The notes below the pieces were generated by a model. The model did no database searches. It was not told where the DNA came from and was given only the letters and a program-made list of their open reading frames with translations. Source: Hygrocybe punicea (lineage: Eukaryota; Basidiomycota; Agaricomycetes; Agaricales; Hygrophoraceae). From it: a DNA stretch of 64,000 bases. The stretch lies in NCBI GenBank assembly GCA_963556145.1, contig OY744469.1:5614767-5678766 (forward strand). The letters run 5' to 3'. Below are positions 11,125-21,990 of this stretch, in pieces. A program made the translations under genes and the position numbers. Every line of letters starts with the position of its first letter. Position 1 is the stretch's first letter.

Positions 11125-12121
11125 CTTGCACTTGAAGGACTTGAAGTTACTCTAAGTTACTACTAGACTAGTTGGACTCACTGCGGCCAGTGACCGTGAT
11201 GGCGCCCGGCCGGTGCCAGTGATACCACCGTGAAGTTCAAGTTGAATATAGCCTGAGCCTGGCCTGGGGCCAGTGCAAGAGTGCAGCGCGGCGCGGGCCA
11301 CGTGCTGACTCCGCCGAGTCGGACTTGAACTTGAACTTGAACTTGAACTCCTACTATCGCGACTTCTGTCTTTTGGGTTACCCAGAGACGCTTGGTTCCT
11401 TCAATCTTCTTACTAGTCGGCTGGGTCTTTTGGGTTACCCAGAGACACTTGGTTCTTTCAACCTGGTTAACTTCTTGGTGGTACCGTCCCCAAAGACGCC
11501 CACATATTATCGTCGACACACGCGTCTCTGTGGCGCTTACTACACGTTATTCCTCAATTTCAGGCTACCCAACGTGTCACCCAAGTATGTTATTCTGAGG
11601 TTTGCATTCAACCACGTTAAACAGTGTTGTGATTGTAGAAATCGAAAATAATCTTGTGGGGCTTCGCCTGTTTTCTTTCCATCCTCCTCTTTACGGAGGT
11701 GTCTACTCTTGTTGGTGCTTGGCTCTCGGTGAGGCTTTTTTTCTCTGGTTGATTTCTCAGAATCGCTAATGCCACTCTGGTTCACAGCAAGAGTCCACAG
11801 TCATGTCGATCCGGCAAGCAACAAGAGAGGACGCCCTCGGTGCAAGGCCAGGTAAATTTAGACATCCTCCTACACCAAGTCCACGCTCAGAACTTTGGGC
11901 CTCTTCACAGCAAGTGGATGTTCGTGTCGGCCAGAAGCAGCTGCCTGAGTGAGGGATGTTTTCATAAATAATATTAATTATAATATTAATTATTTACTTT
12001 TTAGGATGCAACGTTGTTGGTGGCTTAACTGAGTATGAAAAAGTACCCTGAGCTATGTAGTTTTCGAGCAGCGGCGTAATCAACTTCTCCGCTGTTATCG
12101 CGGAGTCTATGAAATTGTCCG
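11125..12121. other. Spacer with TTGAAC microsatellite and short tandem duplication
   Basis: No convincing gene was found. A run of TTGAAC units lies at about 11322-11348. Two copies of a roughly 35-bp unit (CTTTTGGGTTACCCAGAGAC then TTGGTTC) lie at about 11369 and 11427. An AT-rich palindromic stretch (AATATTAATTATAATATTAATT) lies near 11969-11990. The rest is featureless up to the deaminase start at 12122. Confidence 0.5.
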
Positions 12122-14219
12122 ATGGCAAAGAAAGGCAACAAAGCTTCTGTTTCGGAGGTGGACCACAATTCAGAATATCGCACCCTCATGGTGCTCTGTG
12201 GCCTTCTCTCTGCCAAACTTAATGGCGGATATCCCATACTCGATGACTATGTGGATCCACTAGAAGCGCTGAGTAACACAATCTTGAACGTGATCGCAAG
12301 AATACTTGTCCACTATAGTGATGTATTTGCAGTCTGTGGTCAAAACAATGAAAAAGGGAGCTTTTCGAGTTTCACCATGATCGCAAATCCGGACGATAAG
12401 GATTCGCGTTTCAGCTCTGCGTCGATCGAATGCCAGTGCACTCTTGTTGCACTGGGCAAATCATACTTGCCCTCGATCCTTGAAAATCCATGGCGAATAA
12501 AGTAGGGCTTCATGTTCTACTATCGATCGTTGTGATTAACACTGCACCTCAGAAGCTCCTCCGAAGACCATTTGGCGATGATAGTCGATTACATCAATAT
12601 TTACAGGAGAAGCGCTTCGTCTGATAGGGGTCCACTTTTCGAAGCCATCTCCTGCTACATCGCCTCGTATTGCTCAAGGAAATCGTCGACGAGAATCAAT
12701 CATTGGGCGTCGAAGGATTATATTTGCATCCTTGGGGAGATAAAACCGGGGGATGTATGGACGCTATACAACGCATTCAGTAACACGAAAAATTCATCTC
12801 CGAATCTTGGCAAGTCGAACGACTCGGCATTCCATCTACTACTGAACGATTTGGGGAAGGAAGGGGTTTGAGAAGTGATGATGGAACACCCAGACACTGA
12901 TCCACGTAAATCGTCGCTCACCCATCTGCTGGCTGTGTTTAAAAACAAGCCAGGGTCGGATACCACCTACAGTGCAGACGCCTTTGCGGAATTCCACGAA
13001 TTCTTCATCGCAGTAATTCATGGTTACCGGAGCGCACTTGAGGCATATCGTGAGGTCCAAGAGGAACCAGACAAAGAACTCCGGGAGCGTGGCGTTATAC
13101 TGTTTCATTTTATGACATTGTTTTGGCGTATAGCATACTCCCGAATGCTTCGCTATTACTTGTCTATCTTGGGTGCGGGTGGGCGCCTTTTGCTCCTCCC
13201 CGATGAAGCAGGCAGAACTGAAGGCAATGGCGACAACGGTGACAATGACAATGGGGCAGATGAAGAATCGAGACCACGAATGTATTTGCAGCACAGAAAC
13301 TTTAACCCATATTTCCAATGGATTCGCCTCCAGGTCATCTCATTTGCATCGCTCAACGCAGTAACCTTATTTAGTGCCCAATGTCTAACCGATATCAATA
13401 TATCACTCGTCGCTGTGAGAAAGTCGCGCAACAACCATGGGAGTCTTGAAGGTTGGAAACACACCATGTCAAAACTCAACGATCAGACTGGTCAATTCTT
13501 CGATACTGATCATGCCATCAAATTAATCAAAAACGAAATAAATGACATGGATGCTTTTCTTAAGAAGGCAGAAGAGGAGCAAAAGTCGAAAATGGAGGAA
13601 GATTTACCTAAGGAGCAACAGGCGAAAATGAAGAAATGTCCACGAGCTACAAGAATTCACGCAGCCTGCTTCTTGCTCACTGGTCGGTGGCCCTACCGCG
13701 CCAATACGCACTGCGAAATGGCGCTGGGTGCGCTACTGTACATATGTCAGCGTTTCCCAGAGAGTGCGAGTCAGAAGGCGATTCCGCCTGACGTAAGGGA
13801 TGTTATCAAGGTAGGTTGCAAATCGTTCATGGTTTATTTGATTTACTAATATATTGTTTATTAAGAATTTGAACCGGGAACTGGTCGCAGTTTCCAAGAA
13901 TTCGTGCCCTGTTTGTTGGGACGTTCTTAAAATATTAGGTTCCGAAACTGCCAACCTTCGCCTACTGGGACGACATTCTACCTTTTCTTCAATGGTATTA
14001 CCCGTGTTTCTTCCCAAACAACCAGCCCTAGAAGTAATATCGAAATACAGGCACCACCTACGAGATCTATTCAACAAACTGTTTTGTGCCGATACGGAAG
14101 GAGCTGCTACACATAATTGGAAACTATCTGTGCAGAGCGTTTCAGGCATCAGTAGCTGTAGTGAGGACAGTGTACCATCCAACGAGGGACCTTTTGGTGA
14201 TGATATCTCTCGTGGTTAG
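12122..14219 (+). pseudogene. OTT_1508-like deaminase family, plus-strand copy (one nonsense codon)
   Basis: The frames splice from ATG 12122 through an intron at about 12504-12550 and another at about 13811-13865 to the stop at 14217-14219. An alpha-helical N-terminal region (SEYRTLMVLCGLL...) leads to a mid block (IAYSRMLRYYLSILGAG) shared with the minus paralogue. A charged coiled-coil-like stretch (FLKKAEEEQKSKMEE) follows, then HCEMALGALLY and VSKNSCPVCWDVLK. The His-x-Glu and Cys-Pro-Val-Cys motifs fit the zinc site of OTT_1508-like deaminases (PF14441). An in-frame TGA at 12869-12871 (KEGV-stop-EVMMEHP) interrupts an otherwise open frame; the minus paralogue reads through here (DTYEVMKEYP). 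The active-site end is intact. It is a pseudogene unless the TGA lies in an unrecognised intron or is an assembly error. Confidence 0.65.
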
Positions 14220-14453
14220 ACGAATCCGGCGTGGAGAGATCGGAAACTCTGGTTTGGCTGGATTGTTGTTTGCTTTCAAATGAGCTCGTCTGAGTTCCTA
14301 GATGAATGAAACCTGTTTGAAATTTTGCAGTCGCACTTGACTCCGGCTTAAGGACCTGGTGACTCCAACAGTGACTCATAGTGAATTGATACATATCATA
14401 TTGCTGCCAGTTGCTCGGACTCGGAGATGCTTTATTTAACTTGAACTCACCAC
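14220..14453. other. Short spacer before the Plavaka element
   Basis: No gene is apparent. The segment resembles the other CTTGAA-containing spacers flanking the deaminase copies (7084-7566 and 11125-11360). No CACTA-type terminal repeat marking the Plavaka left end could be found. Confidence 0.35.
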
Positions 14454-17400
14454 ATGGATCAGCCACCTGCCAGTGCATGGTGCCAAATTTGTGTCTGCGG
14501 GCGCACCTTTTCAGTCATACAAGCATACACATGCCATCAACGCAGTTGTGAGAAGATGAAGAAATGACTTGCTGGTGCTCTAGACAGAGCCAAAGAAGCC
14601 TGGCAGGTTAGAAAGCGTCGAAAGATGGAAGAACGAGCTGCAACACAGGTCCTATCGAATATTGTCCCACCAGCAGCTGTGAATGACGCCCCTTCCGTGC
14701 CTGAGGTTAGTTTTTTGTTTTGCAGCTATTCACCGCTGACTGCCCTTCAGGGCGTCGCCGACCACTCACTCATGGACATCGATGACTTGGACCAATCCCT
14801 CGCACGACGTAGAGTCCGCCGAGAGCACCAACTCCCCAAACACTATCGGGACGCTCTCCCTGAACCTCCATCAGCACTGCCTATATCTTCGCCTCTCCTG
14901 TGCCCCGACTATACATCATCATCTCAGGAAATGCCCCCCGCGACGTTAGCTGACCATGGATCTTCCATTCTCTCTTGGGTGAGAAAGATAATGAAGTCAT
15001 CATGCAATGTCTTTGGCCTTTTTCGTCAATACAATACCACTCATTTTCCAGAGCATCATCCAGACAGGAATGTAACGTTGGAAGACTTAACGGATACACT
15101 TCAGAATCCTGGCCACCCTCCAGTAGCCTCGTACCATCCCTATCCCAACCAGTCTTTGTTTTTATTCGGAGAATGGTATTGGAATGATGGAGCTCAGAAG
15201 TCACAGTCAAGCTTCAAGAAACTCCTCCACATTGTTGGACACCCAGACTTTCAACCAGAGGATGTCATGGGAACGAATTGGCGGCGTATTAATGCACACT
15301 TGGGTGGTGACCTGCCAGGCCCCACGACCAATAACGGGGACAATGAGGATGGTTGGGAGGATGAAGCCGCCGATGGAGACTGGAGTAGCACGCCAATTAA
15401 GATCAAGGTGCCTTTTCACAAAAGGACCGCCCATCCAGGGCAGGAAGAGTTTGTTGCAGGGATGCTTCATCACCGCAAGTTGGTATCAGTGATCCGGGAG
15501 AAGATTTCAAAGCCCTTGAGCCACTCCCACCTCCATTTTGAACCGTACGAATTGTATTGGCAGCCAAGTGAAACATCTGAGCCGGTCAGAGTTCATGGCG
15601 AGCTGTACTCGTCTGCAGCGTTCATTGATGCACACCAAAAAGTTCAAGATTCCCTGGAAGAGCCAGGATGTGAACTTCCGAGAGTCATTGTGGGACTCAT
15701 GTTTGCGTCAGATGCCACTCATCTCACCGCTTTCAGTGATGCCAAGCTATCACCTGTCTACCTTGGGATCGGGAATGAGTCGAAGGATAGAAGATCCAAA
15801 CCATCATGTCGCACATTCGAGCATATTGCCTATTTCGAAACTGTGAGTACATGATTGCAGGCTATGAACGACTCACATATTATTCGCTAGCTCCCCGATG
15901 CTTTCAAGGCATTTGCGATGGACCACATTGGTGGGATGGGACCCAAACAAGCATTTATGGCGCATTGTCATTGAGAAGTTTACCATGCACAGTGGGCGAT
16001 AATTTTGGATGATGAATTCCTAGAAGCCTATGAACATGGCATTGTGATCGACTGCCGCGATGGAATTCGACATTGCTTCTATCCTCGCATATTCACATAT
16101 TCCGCTGACTATCCTGAGAAGTAAGGTTTCATCTTGTTGATGTTTCCTGGTTGTAACCGACACATTACAGAGTTATAATAGCCAGCATACGAAATCTTGG
16201 CCGATGCCCTTGTCCACAGTGTTTGATCCCACTAGATCGTGTGCATAACATGGGAAAGCGCCGAGACATGGCTCAGCGCAAGACACTTGCACGTATCGAC
16301 GACGTGAGTTGTTGTAGTCGTGTTGAAGCTGCTCGCAAATCCATATATGAGAAGAACTATGCTGTCAATAGTAGGGTGGTGGAAAATCTCCTTCAGGAAG
16401 ATTCTCTCGTTCCAACAGCTGTGGGTATTTATTCTCGAGTGCCTTTGTTCATTTTTCTGACCATTTTAGAATGCATTCTCGGACAAGCTAAAACAGTTTG
16501 GTTTTTGTCTGTTTCTCATGCTTGTCGTGGATCTCATGCACGAGTTTGAGCTTGGTGTTTGGAAGGCCATCTTCATCCATCTCTTACGTATTTTGGACTG
16601 CCACGATGAAGCCCTCAAACATGAATTAGACCGAAGGTAGGTATCATGAATCTCGACGGTTGCAATACTTTCTCATGGACCTCCCCAGATATCGAGAAAT
16701 ACCTTCCTTTGGGCTTGATGGTGTGAGGAGAATAACGTCGAACCAATCGGAATTGAAGAAGATGACAGCTCATGACTATGAAGACCTTTTGCAGGTGGAT
16801 AGAAACCTTTAATTATTTTCTATTTTGCCTGAACTTACTGTCGCAGTGTGCGATACCTGTTTTTGATGGTCTTCTCCCGGAACCACATAATACACGGGTC
16901 TTGAAACTGCTTTTCGATTTAGCACACTGGCATGCACTTGCAAAGTTGTGCATGTACACTGATACTACTTTGGACATTTTGTCCCAGGTCATGGCATCTC
17001 TTGGTAATAGCTTCCATAAATTTGAGGATAAAACTTGCTCCTTATTTGACACTTGGGAACTGGAACGAGAACGGGCTGCTTGGCAACGACGTAGGGAGAA
17101 GGCTATGTCTAGCAATGGGACAGGACCAAAACCTGTGGCATCTAGCGACAATGCATGAAAACTGAAGCGTCTGAACCTGAATACCTACAAGGTGCACGCA
17201 CTGGGTGATTACACCTCTACTATCCAACATTTTGGTACAACAGACCCCTACTCCACGCAGCCGGTAAGGGTTCAGCCAACTGCTAGTTGGCGGCACTGAT
17301 CCCCAGCTCACTTTAGCTTGAACTCGAGCACCGAACTTCAAAGGCACGTTTTCCTCGGATGAGTGGTCGACTCGTGCCACTACAATTATCAAGAATCGAA

Positions 17401-17707
17401 CGACGGGAACGATTTATTCGCAAGATACGGGAGAACATGTATCCTTCCACTCCCCAAGCGGAGCATGAGAATGTCATCCATGACCCTAAAGCACAGTACA
17501 ACATAGGCATGTCGCAGAATTCGCCTGTGCATATGCCTTCATTTCTTCAGAAGAACAGCGGTGACCCTGCAACGAAGGTTAGCATTCCCTTTTTAAATTG
17601 CCTACAGGCATTCAATGTCATCACCGCAGAACTTTATCATAAATCTGAGGAAGCATCTACTCCCTCGCATTCAAGAGATGCTTAAACTTGAGTCTGCATC
17701 AGAGCTA
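14454..17707 (+). pseudogene. Plavaka (CACTA-type) transposase, N-terminal and catalytic part
   Basis: Starting at ATG 14454 the frame reads a small zinc-finger-like motif (CQICVCGRTFS...CHQRSC). An in-frame TGA at 14565-14567 follows, where KKRL is expected, then a basic helix (DRAKEAWQVRKRRKMEE). After several introns come the Plavaka core blocks: LPRVIVGLMFASDATHLTAFSD, DAFKAFAMDHIGGMGPKQAF, the zinc cluster LGRCPCPQCLIP and DLMHEFELGVWKAIFIHLLR. IPVFDGLLPEPHN and the tail LNLNTYKVHALGDYTSTIQ...FGTTDPYSTQ follow, then QNFIINLRKHLLPRIQEML. These match the conserved order of Plavaka transposases (PF18759) of Agaricomycetes. The protein would cut and paste its element in the nucleus. Translation is broken by the TGA and by the MITE at 17708. 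Confidence 0.82.
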
Positions 17708-18159
17708 GGCAATGGCATGGATTTTTTAGGTGATGTACACAATAAAATATCAATATAAAAACAATTGCCAGTATTTCTCAAGAGTAATTTGACCTGAAAC
17801 TTTTTAAAAAACTCCATTCTATCCCTCCCTTCATTGTTCAAACCATTTACAATAGATGAAACCAATAAAATATTGTTTATAGCCTTAAATATGAAATTTC
17901 CCGTCTGCTACTCCGAGGTTTTTTCATACACTGTATCCATGGCTTCACGGATTTGTATCCATTTTGTATCCATCCAGTAGATGCAGAATAACACCTTTTA
18001 ATACTTCAAAGCCATACCCAACACTTTGGGGCCACCATATTTGACATATTATGTAGATTTTCTCTCCATATAGTATAGCAAATAGAGGTGAATTGGGCCT
18101 ATATACTTCAAAACCAATTGGAGACTCAAAATCCGTGGATATATCCATGCCATTGCCTA
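17706..18159. mobile_element. 450-bp MITE with TA duplication, inside the Plavaka gene
   Basis: The element is 17708-18157. Its ends are a perfect 15-bp inverted repeat, GGCAATGGCATGGAT, and TA stands on each side (17706-17707 and 18158-18159). That is the target duplication of Tc1/mariner-type elements. The interior is AT-rich with GTATCCAT words and codes for nothing. Removing it with one TA makes the Plavaka frame continue (ESASEL then IRALQPG). Insertion into an element that was still readable is the simplest explanation. Confidence 0.85.
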
Positions 18160-19138
18160 ATCAGAGCACTCCAGCCGGGTAATAATGTCCTTGGATACGG
18201 ACGTGGACTCGGAGGTCGTCAATGTTAACTGTGATCCATCTGGCATTGTGTTCTTGAAGAGTGATCGGATCTACCACCACAAACTTACTCGATTCCATTT
18301 CACCACGTACGATGTGCGGCGAGGTACAGATATTATCAATCCTGGCAACTCTCACTGCAATATCATGCTTCTTGCTGACAATGCAGACGGCTCTTCTGGC
18401 AATCACCCTTTCTTATATGCACATGTTCTAGGCACGTACCATGCAAACATGATCTACACTGGGCCTGGAATGCGTGATTATAATGCCCGCCGCTTGGATT
18501 TCTTGTGGGTGCAATGGTTTCAAGTTGTGGACCCAGAATCGTCAGGATGGGATAATTCAAAGTTGGATTCTGTCTGCTTCCCACCAATGAATGGAGAGAA
18601 GGCTTTCGGCTTTGTAGACCCAAGAGATGTTCTGCGTGGGTGCCATATCATGCCAGCCTTTGCAAAAGGAAGGCGACACGTGGATGGAATTAGCATGTCT
18701 CATTGTGCGAAGGACAGTCAGGATTACCGCCGTTATTATGTTGGCCGGTAAGTTTAATCATCTGGAGAGTATACTCTTTTGTTGACTTCAATATGTAGAT
18801 TTTCTGCGCGAGATCTCGTCATGCGTTACCACTTGGGACTAGCAATAGGTCATGTTCATACTTGTGGGCCTGCCCCAGTCACCGCTACTAGTAGTCATAT
18901 GCCAGCTTTGGTTCCCCAGGGCATCGAATCATCGGAACATGAACCTGAAATAACATCAAGTGATAATGACGCCGATGCTGTACCTTTGGATGAAAACGGT
19001 AGTGATGTCATTGATTCTGATGATCCAGAGTTGGGTTTAGAAGACCGTCAGTTAGATGGATGGGGAGATATTGAAATGGACGGTTCGGACAGAGAAGATC
19101 ATGAAGAGATGGAGGAAGATCATTTTACAGGAATATAG
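18158..19138 (+). pseudogene. Plavaka transposase, C-terminal part downstream of the MITE
   Basis: This is the continuation of the Plavaka protein after the MITE. The frame contains FLKSDRIYHHKLTRFHFTTYDVRR, INPGNSHCNIMLLA, HPFLYAHVLGTYHANM, LDFLWVQWFQ, AFGFVDPRDVLRGCHIMPAF and YYVGR. An intron at about 18749-18797 follows, then FSARDLVMRYHLGLAIGHVHT and an acidic tail ending in HFTGI at 19138. This YDVRR ... DFLWVRWF ... GFLDP ... RD.FMR.. order is the usual C-terminal region of Plavaka proteins. No stop breaks this part. Whether a short frame slip lies between IRALQPG and the block starting at 18185 cannot be settled by eye. Confidence 0.8.
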
Positions 19139-19354
19139 AAATATACACCGACGGAAGTTTCACTGCCAGGGTAGAGTTCAACACACTCAAAGTAGCTAGA
19201 CACCATGTTCGCCCTTTATTTCACAAATATCCCCTCTTTTCAGCATCTTCACTCAGCCTACCCACAGCTTCCGAAGAGCTTTTCCTCGAAAGTGGTTTGT
19301 TAGCCACCGTAAAGGCAGAAGACCTGTGCGAATCTGGTGCATTGATCCCTCCCG

Positions 19355-19852
19355 ATGGCGATGCCGGTGGACCCGGTTCCCCGTCTTTCTCCTTCACCCC
19401 CATCCCCAGGATTTTCTTCTGGCGACTTCAAGTTCGAGAGTCCTTCGCACTCTCCCTTGCAGCCATGCAGTGCTATCTTCGATTCATATTCCACAGCACC
19501 ATTCTCTATCGAATCACCTCACCGCCACTCACCCTCATGCAAACCACGAAATCGGGAGCATGGTGCTCTCATCATCGCTTGTATCACGCAGCTCGCCTTC
19601 ATCAACCTTTACTTTCAAACACCGAGATGTCCAGCACACAGCTTCTACATCTGCTGTGATGTTTTCAACATGGAATATGAAGCCAATTCCTATCTGCCAG
19701 TGAATCGCAGTGCTTCTTCTGGGTCATCGCAGGTCGCAAAACTGGAAACTCCCATGAACCGAGCACGTTTCTTCAATCAGGCTCCTTCCGTGAGGCGAAG
19801 TAGTGTTTTTCCGTCACCTACATCCCCAACAACAAATTACCATTCAAATTAA
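19355..19852 (+). CDS. Hypothetical open frame, 165 codons, unrecognised
   Basis: An ATG-started frame encodes a Pro/Ser-rich N-terminus (VPRLSPSPPSPGFSSGDFKF), a hydrophobic segment (ALIIACITQLAFINLYF) that could be one membrane span, and a Ser/Thr-rich tail. I do not recognise it. Other frames in the same stretch are also open (for example 19297-19659), so the coding call is weak. It lies between the Plavaka end and the small LTR element and may be a relic of a host gene that continues into the frame ending in the LTR element at 20258. Confidence 0.25.
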   Translation: MAMPVDPVPRLSPSPPSPGFSSGDFKFESPSHSPLQPCSAIFDSYSTAPFSIESPHRHSPSCKPRNREHGALIIACITQLAFINLYFQTPRCPAHSFYICCDVFNMEYEANSYLPVNRSASSGSSQVAKLETPMNRARFFNQAPSVRRSSVFPSPTSPTTNYHSN

Positions 19853-20257
19853 ACTATCCCTCCCATCAATTGACAATATTCATAGCCTGCCCACACTCCA
19901 TGGTTTTCATGGTTCCGTCACTTTCAATGCCCCATGGCCTTCTTCAGCCAAGTGCGTTACCAGGTCTATATTGGAAAGGCTTGCATCTCCAAGGAGGCCG
20001 AAACTCTTCAACTAGTCATATCTAGTATATCTATGGCGATATGGCGAACAACTGCCAAATGACTAGGTTCCTTCCCACAGAATCGTCTCTCAGCAGGAGT
20101 CGATGGCTTGATGCAAGTACGCATACACCACAGATGTTTTCCACATTCGCCGTATACTGATCCACGTGGCTATTAATTGGCTTTGCAGACCACTATAACA
20201 CAGGAATTCACCATTGACAGCCATCTTCTGGCCCTCGTCTTCTACGACCTGGAACGG

Positions 20258-20404
20258 TGGAGTGGTCCCGAGGGACCTCTCGGGATCAGGGACGGAATCG
20301 CACGGAAAGGTCAAGGTGGATGGGATAGAGAACTGTCTACTACATCCAGAACTGGCTACTGACTAAGGTCCAGGTCACGTGACATGACAGGCACCACTAC
20401 TACA
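20258..20404 (-). repeat. 3' LTR of the small retroelement (minus orientation)
   Basis: This 147-bp copy differs from the other LTR by one base (CACGGAAAG here, CACAGAAAG at the right copy). It contains the E-box palindrome GTCACGTGAC and a CCCGAGGGACCTCTCGGG hairpin. The target copy ACGG is at 20254-20257. Confidence 0.88.
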
Positions 20405-20542
20405 AGTGCCCCCTCTCTCTGTAGCGACGCCCTCGTCGCTAGTGAAAGAAAGAAAAGCCCAGAAACCAACTGGAAGGACTGAAAGAAAAGCAGAAAACAA
20501 AAAAGGGAATGCAGAGCACACAAAGAAAAGCAAGGGTGTAAA

Positions 20543-21691
20543 CTAGTCTACTCCATATGGATCTAACAAAGGTGGGTCGTGGTGAACAAAAAAAGGTGGG
20601 GAAAAAGTGGTGGAATGTGAAAATAGAAGCGGCACGGCGCGGCGCGGGTTCAGCGGGTGGGTCGTTGGGCACAGGTCGACGCGGGGGGACGTGGGGCCGC
20701 TGTACGATGCGTAGGCGGGGCCGCGAACGCGTCCGTTTGGGGTATGGCCGTCGTGGTACGTCGCGTGGGTGGGGCCGTGGCCATGGGGGCAGGGCGGATG
20801 GATTCGCGTTGTTGAGTACGCGGTTGGGGGTCGTCGTATCGCGGGGATGGGCCATTGTGGTGGTGCGTGGACTCGTGAGGGTGTGGAACGTGGGGCCGTG
20901 TGTGTATAAACGGGGTATGGAGGGGCGGGGTGTACCGTTCGCGCTGGGCCAGTTTTGCCGCTTGGTACTGGTGTGGAGGCAGTCGATTGCGCTGGGAATG
21001 GGCGTGTGGGCCCGTAAAACGAGTTGATGTGGGGCTCGCAGCTACGTGCGTATGTGGAGCATCGTCGCATGCCGTTGGACGGGGTGGTACGCGTCGTTAG
21101 CGTGCACATGGGTTTTTGGGGTAGCGCGAGGACGGCAGACGCGAGTGAGCTTGTGCGGACGTGTTGTGTTGGGCCCATGGGATCGAGGAAGAAGGTGCCG
21201 GCACAGGCGAGGAGCGTTAGCTGATGTGATGACGTGGCGGGTGGACGACGCGGCAAAGGATGGTTGGGGGTGGGAACGGGGTTGGTGAGGACAGCGCAGG
21301 TTAGGACGGGGTAGGTGGGGCTTTCGTGCAAACGCGGGGGTACTGTGAGCGTCTGTGTGTTGATTAGCGTGCCTGTGGGTGTCCTAATGAAAAAGGGTAA
21401 GTCGAACACGGGGACTGTGATATCGAGGGCACGCCTGGCTGTGCGACGGCGTTGTTGGATACGTCGTCCGGCTCGGCAACCTCGTGGGGGTCTTCTAAGG
21501 AGTGTGGGGTGCTGTGGTTGGGCGTGGTTGGTCGGGTTTTTGGTGGGCAAAGCTGGTGACGTGGCTGCGTGAGGTGGCTGTGCGGAATGGTGAGGATGGA
21601 CAAAAAGTCGTGAAGATGGTCGCGGGGCATGTAGAATGATGCGGACGTATTGCTGGGGCCATCGGAGATTATTTTTTGTAGTGTTTTGCAT
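20543..21691 (-). CDS. Single open frame of the small LTR element, Pro/Thr/Arg-rich
   Basis: An open frame of 382 codons lies in the sense orientation of the element. It is very rich in Pro, Thr, Arg, His and Ser, and shows no Cys-His box, protease, reverse transcriptase or integrase motif. The interior is strongly GC-rich, which makes long chance frames likely, so it may not be translated. If it is real, the high positive charge would suit an RNA-binding, gag-like role. I do not recognise the protein. Confidence 0.3.
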   Translation of the reverse strand: MQNTTKNNLRWPQQYVRIILHAPRPSSRLFVHPHHSAQPPHAATSPALPTKNPTNHAQPQHPTLLRRPPRGCRAGRRIQQRRRTARRALDITVPVFDLPFFIRTPTGTLINTQTLTVPPRLHESPTYPVLTCAVLTNPVPTPNHPLPRRPPATSSHQLTLLACAGTFFLDPMGPTQHVRTSSLASAVLALPQKPMCTLTTRTTPSNGMRRCSTYARSCEPHINSFYGPTRPFPAQSTASTPVPSGKTGPARTVHPAPPYPVYTHTAPRSTPSRVHAPPQWPIPAIRRPPTAYSTTRIHPPCPHGHGPTHATYHDGHTPNGRVRGPAYASYSGPTSPRVDLCPTTHPLNPRRAVPLLFSHSTTFSPPFFVHHDPPLLDPYGVD

Positions 21692-21839
21692 GGGTGTGCT
21701 GCGTGGAATCGCGCGGGTGGGCTCTCAGGGGGGTACTCTGTGCTCGAAAATCTCTGTTGCTGTAGTCAAAAAGGGTCTGTGCAAGTGGAATGTTGTGGTC
21801 TCCGGTGGCATGGCTCGAATCACGCTCTCATCACCACGA

Positions 21840-21986
21840 TGGAGTGGTCCCGAGGGACCTCTCGGGATCAGGGACGGAATCGCACAGAAAGGTCAAGGTG
21901 GATGGGATAGAGAACTGTCTACTACATCCAGAACTGGCTACTGACTAAGGTCCAGGTCACGTGACATGACAGGCACCACTACTACA
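21840..21986 (-). repeat. 5' LTR of the small retroelement (minus orientation)
   Basis: This copy is adjacent to the primer-binding site at about 21807-21836. The target copy ACGG follows at 21987-21990. In the minus orientation transcription would begin in this copy. Confidence 0.87.
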
Positions 21987-21990
21987 ACGG

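Larger units (their letters stand above)
20254..21990 (-). mobile_element. Small non-autonomous LTR retroelement (TRIM/LARD-like)
   Basis: Two 147-bp direct repeats (20258-20404 and 21840-21986) differ at one base, start TGGAGTGG and end CTACTACA, and are flanked by ACGG on both sides. The element therefore reads TG...CA in either direction. Minus orientation is shown by the primer site. Three bases inside the right LTR, the minus strand reads TGGTGATGAGAGCG and continues as the complement of a tRNA 3' acceptor and T arm. Beside the left LTR the minus strand has the purine tract AGAGAGAGGGGG. The 1.4-kb interior is GC-rich and encodes no protease, reverse transcriptase or integrase. It would depend on another retroelement's enzymes. 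The near-identical LTRs indicate a recent insertion. Confidence 0.87.

Noticed and set aside
15207..15473. Minus-strand frames over the Plavaka gene
   Set aside because: They are opposite-strand shadows of the conserved transposase exons.
17935..18157. A smaller MITE with ATCCATGGCTTCACGGAT ends
   Set aside because: The inner repeat is imperfect. The longer 15-bp ends with TA on both sides (17708-18157) explain the insertion better.
21807..21836. A tRNA gene suggested by the CTCGAATCACGC...CACCA sequence
   Set aside because: Only the 3' arm is present, CCA is in the DNA, and it sits three bases from an LTR. It is the retroelement primer site.
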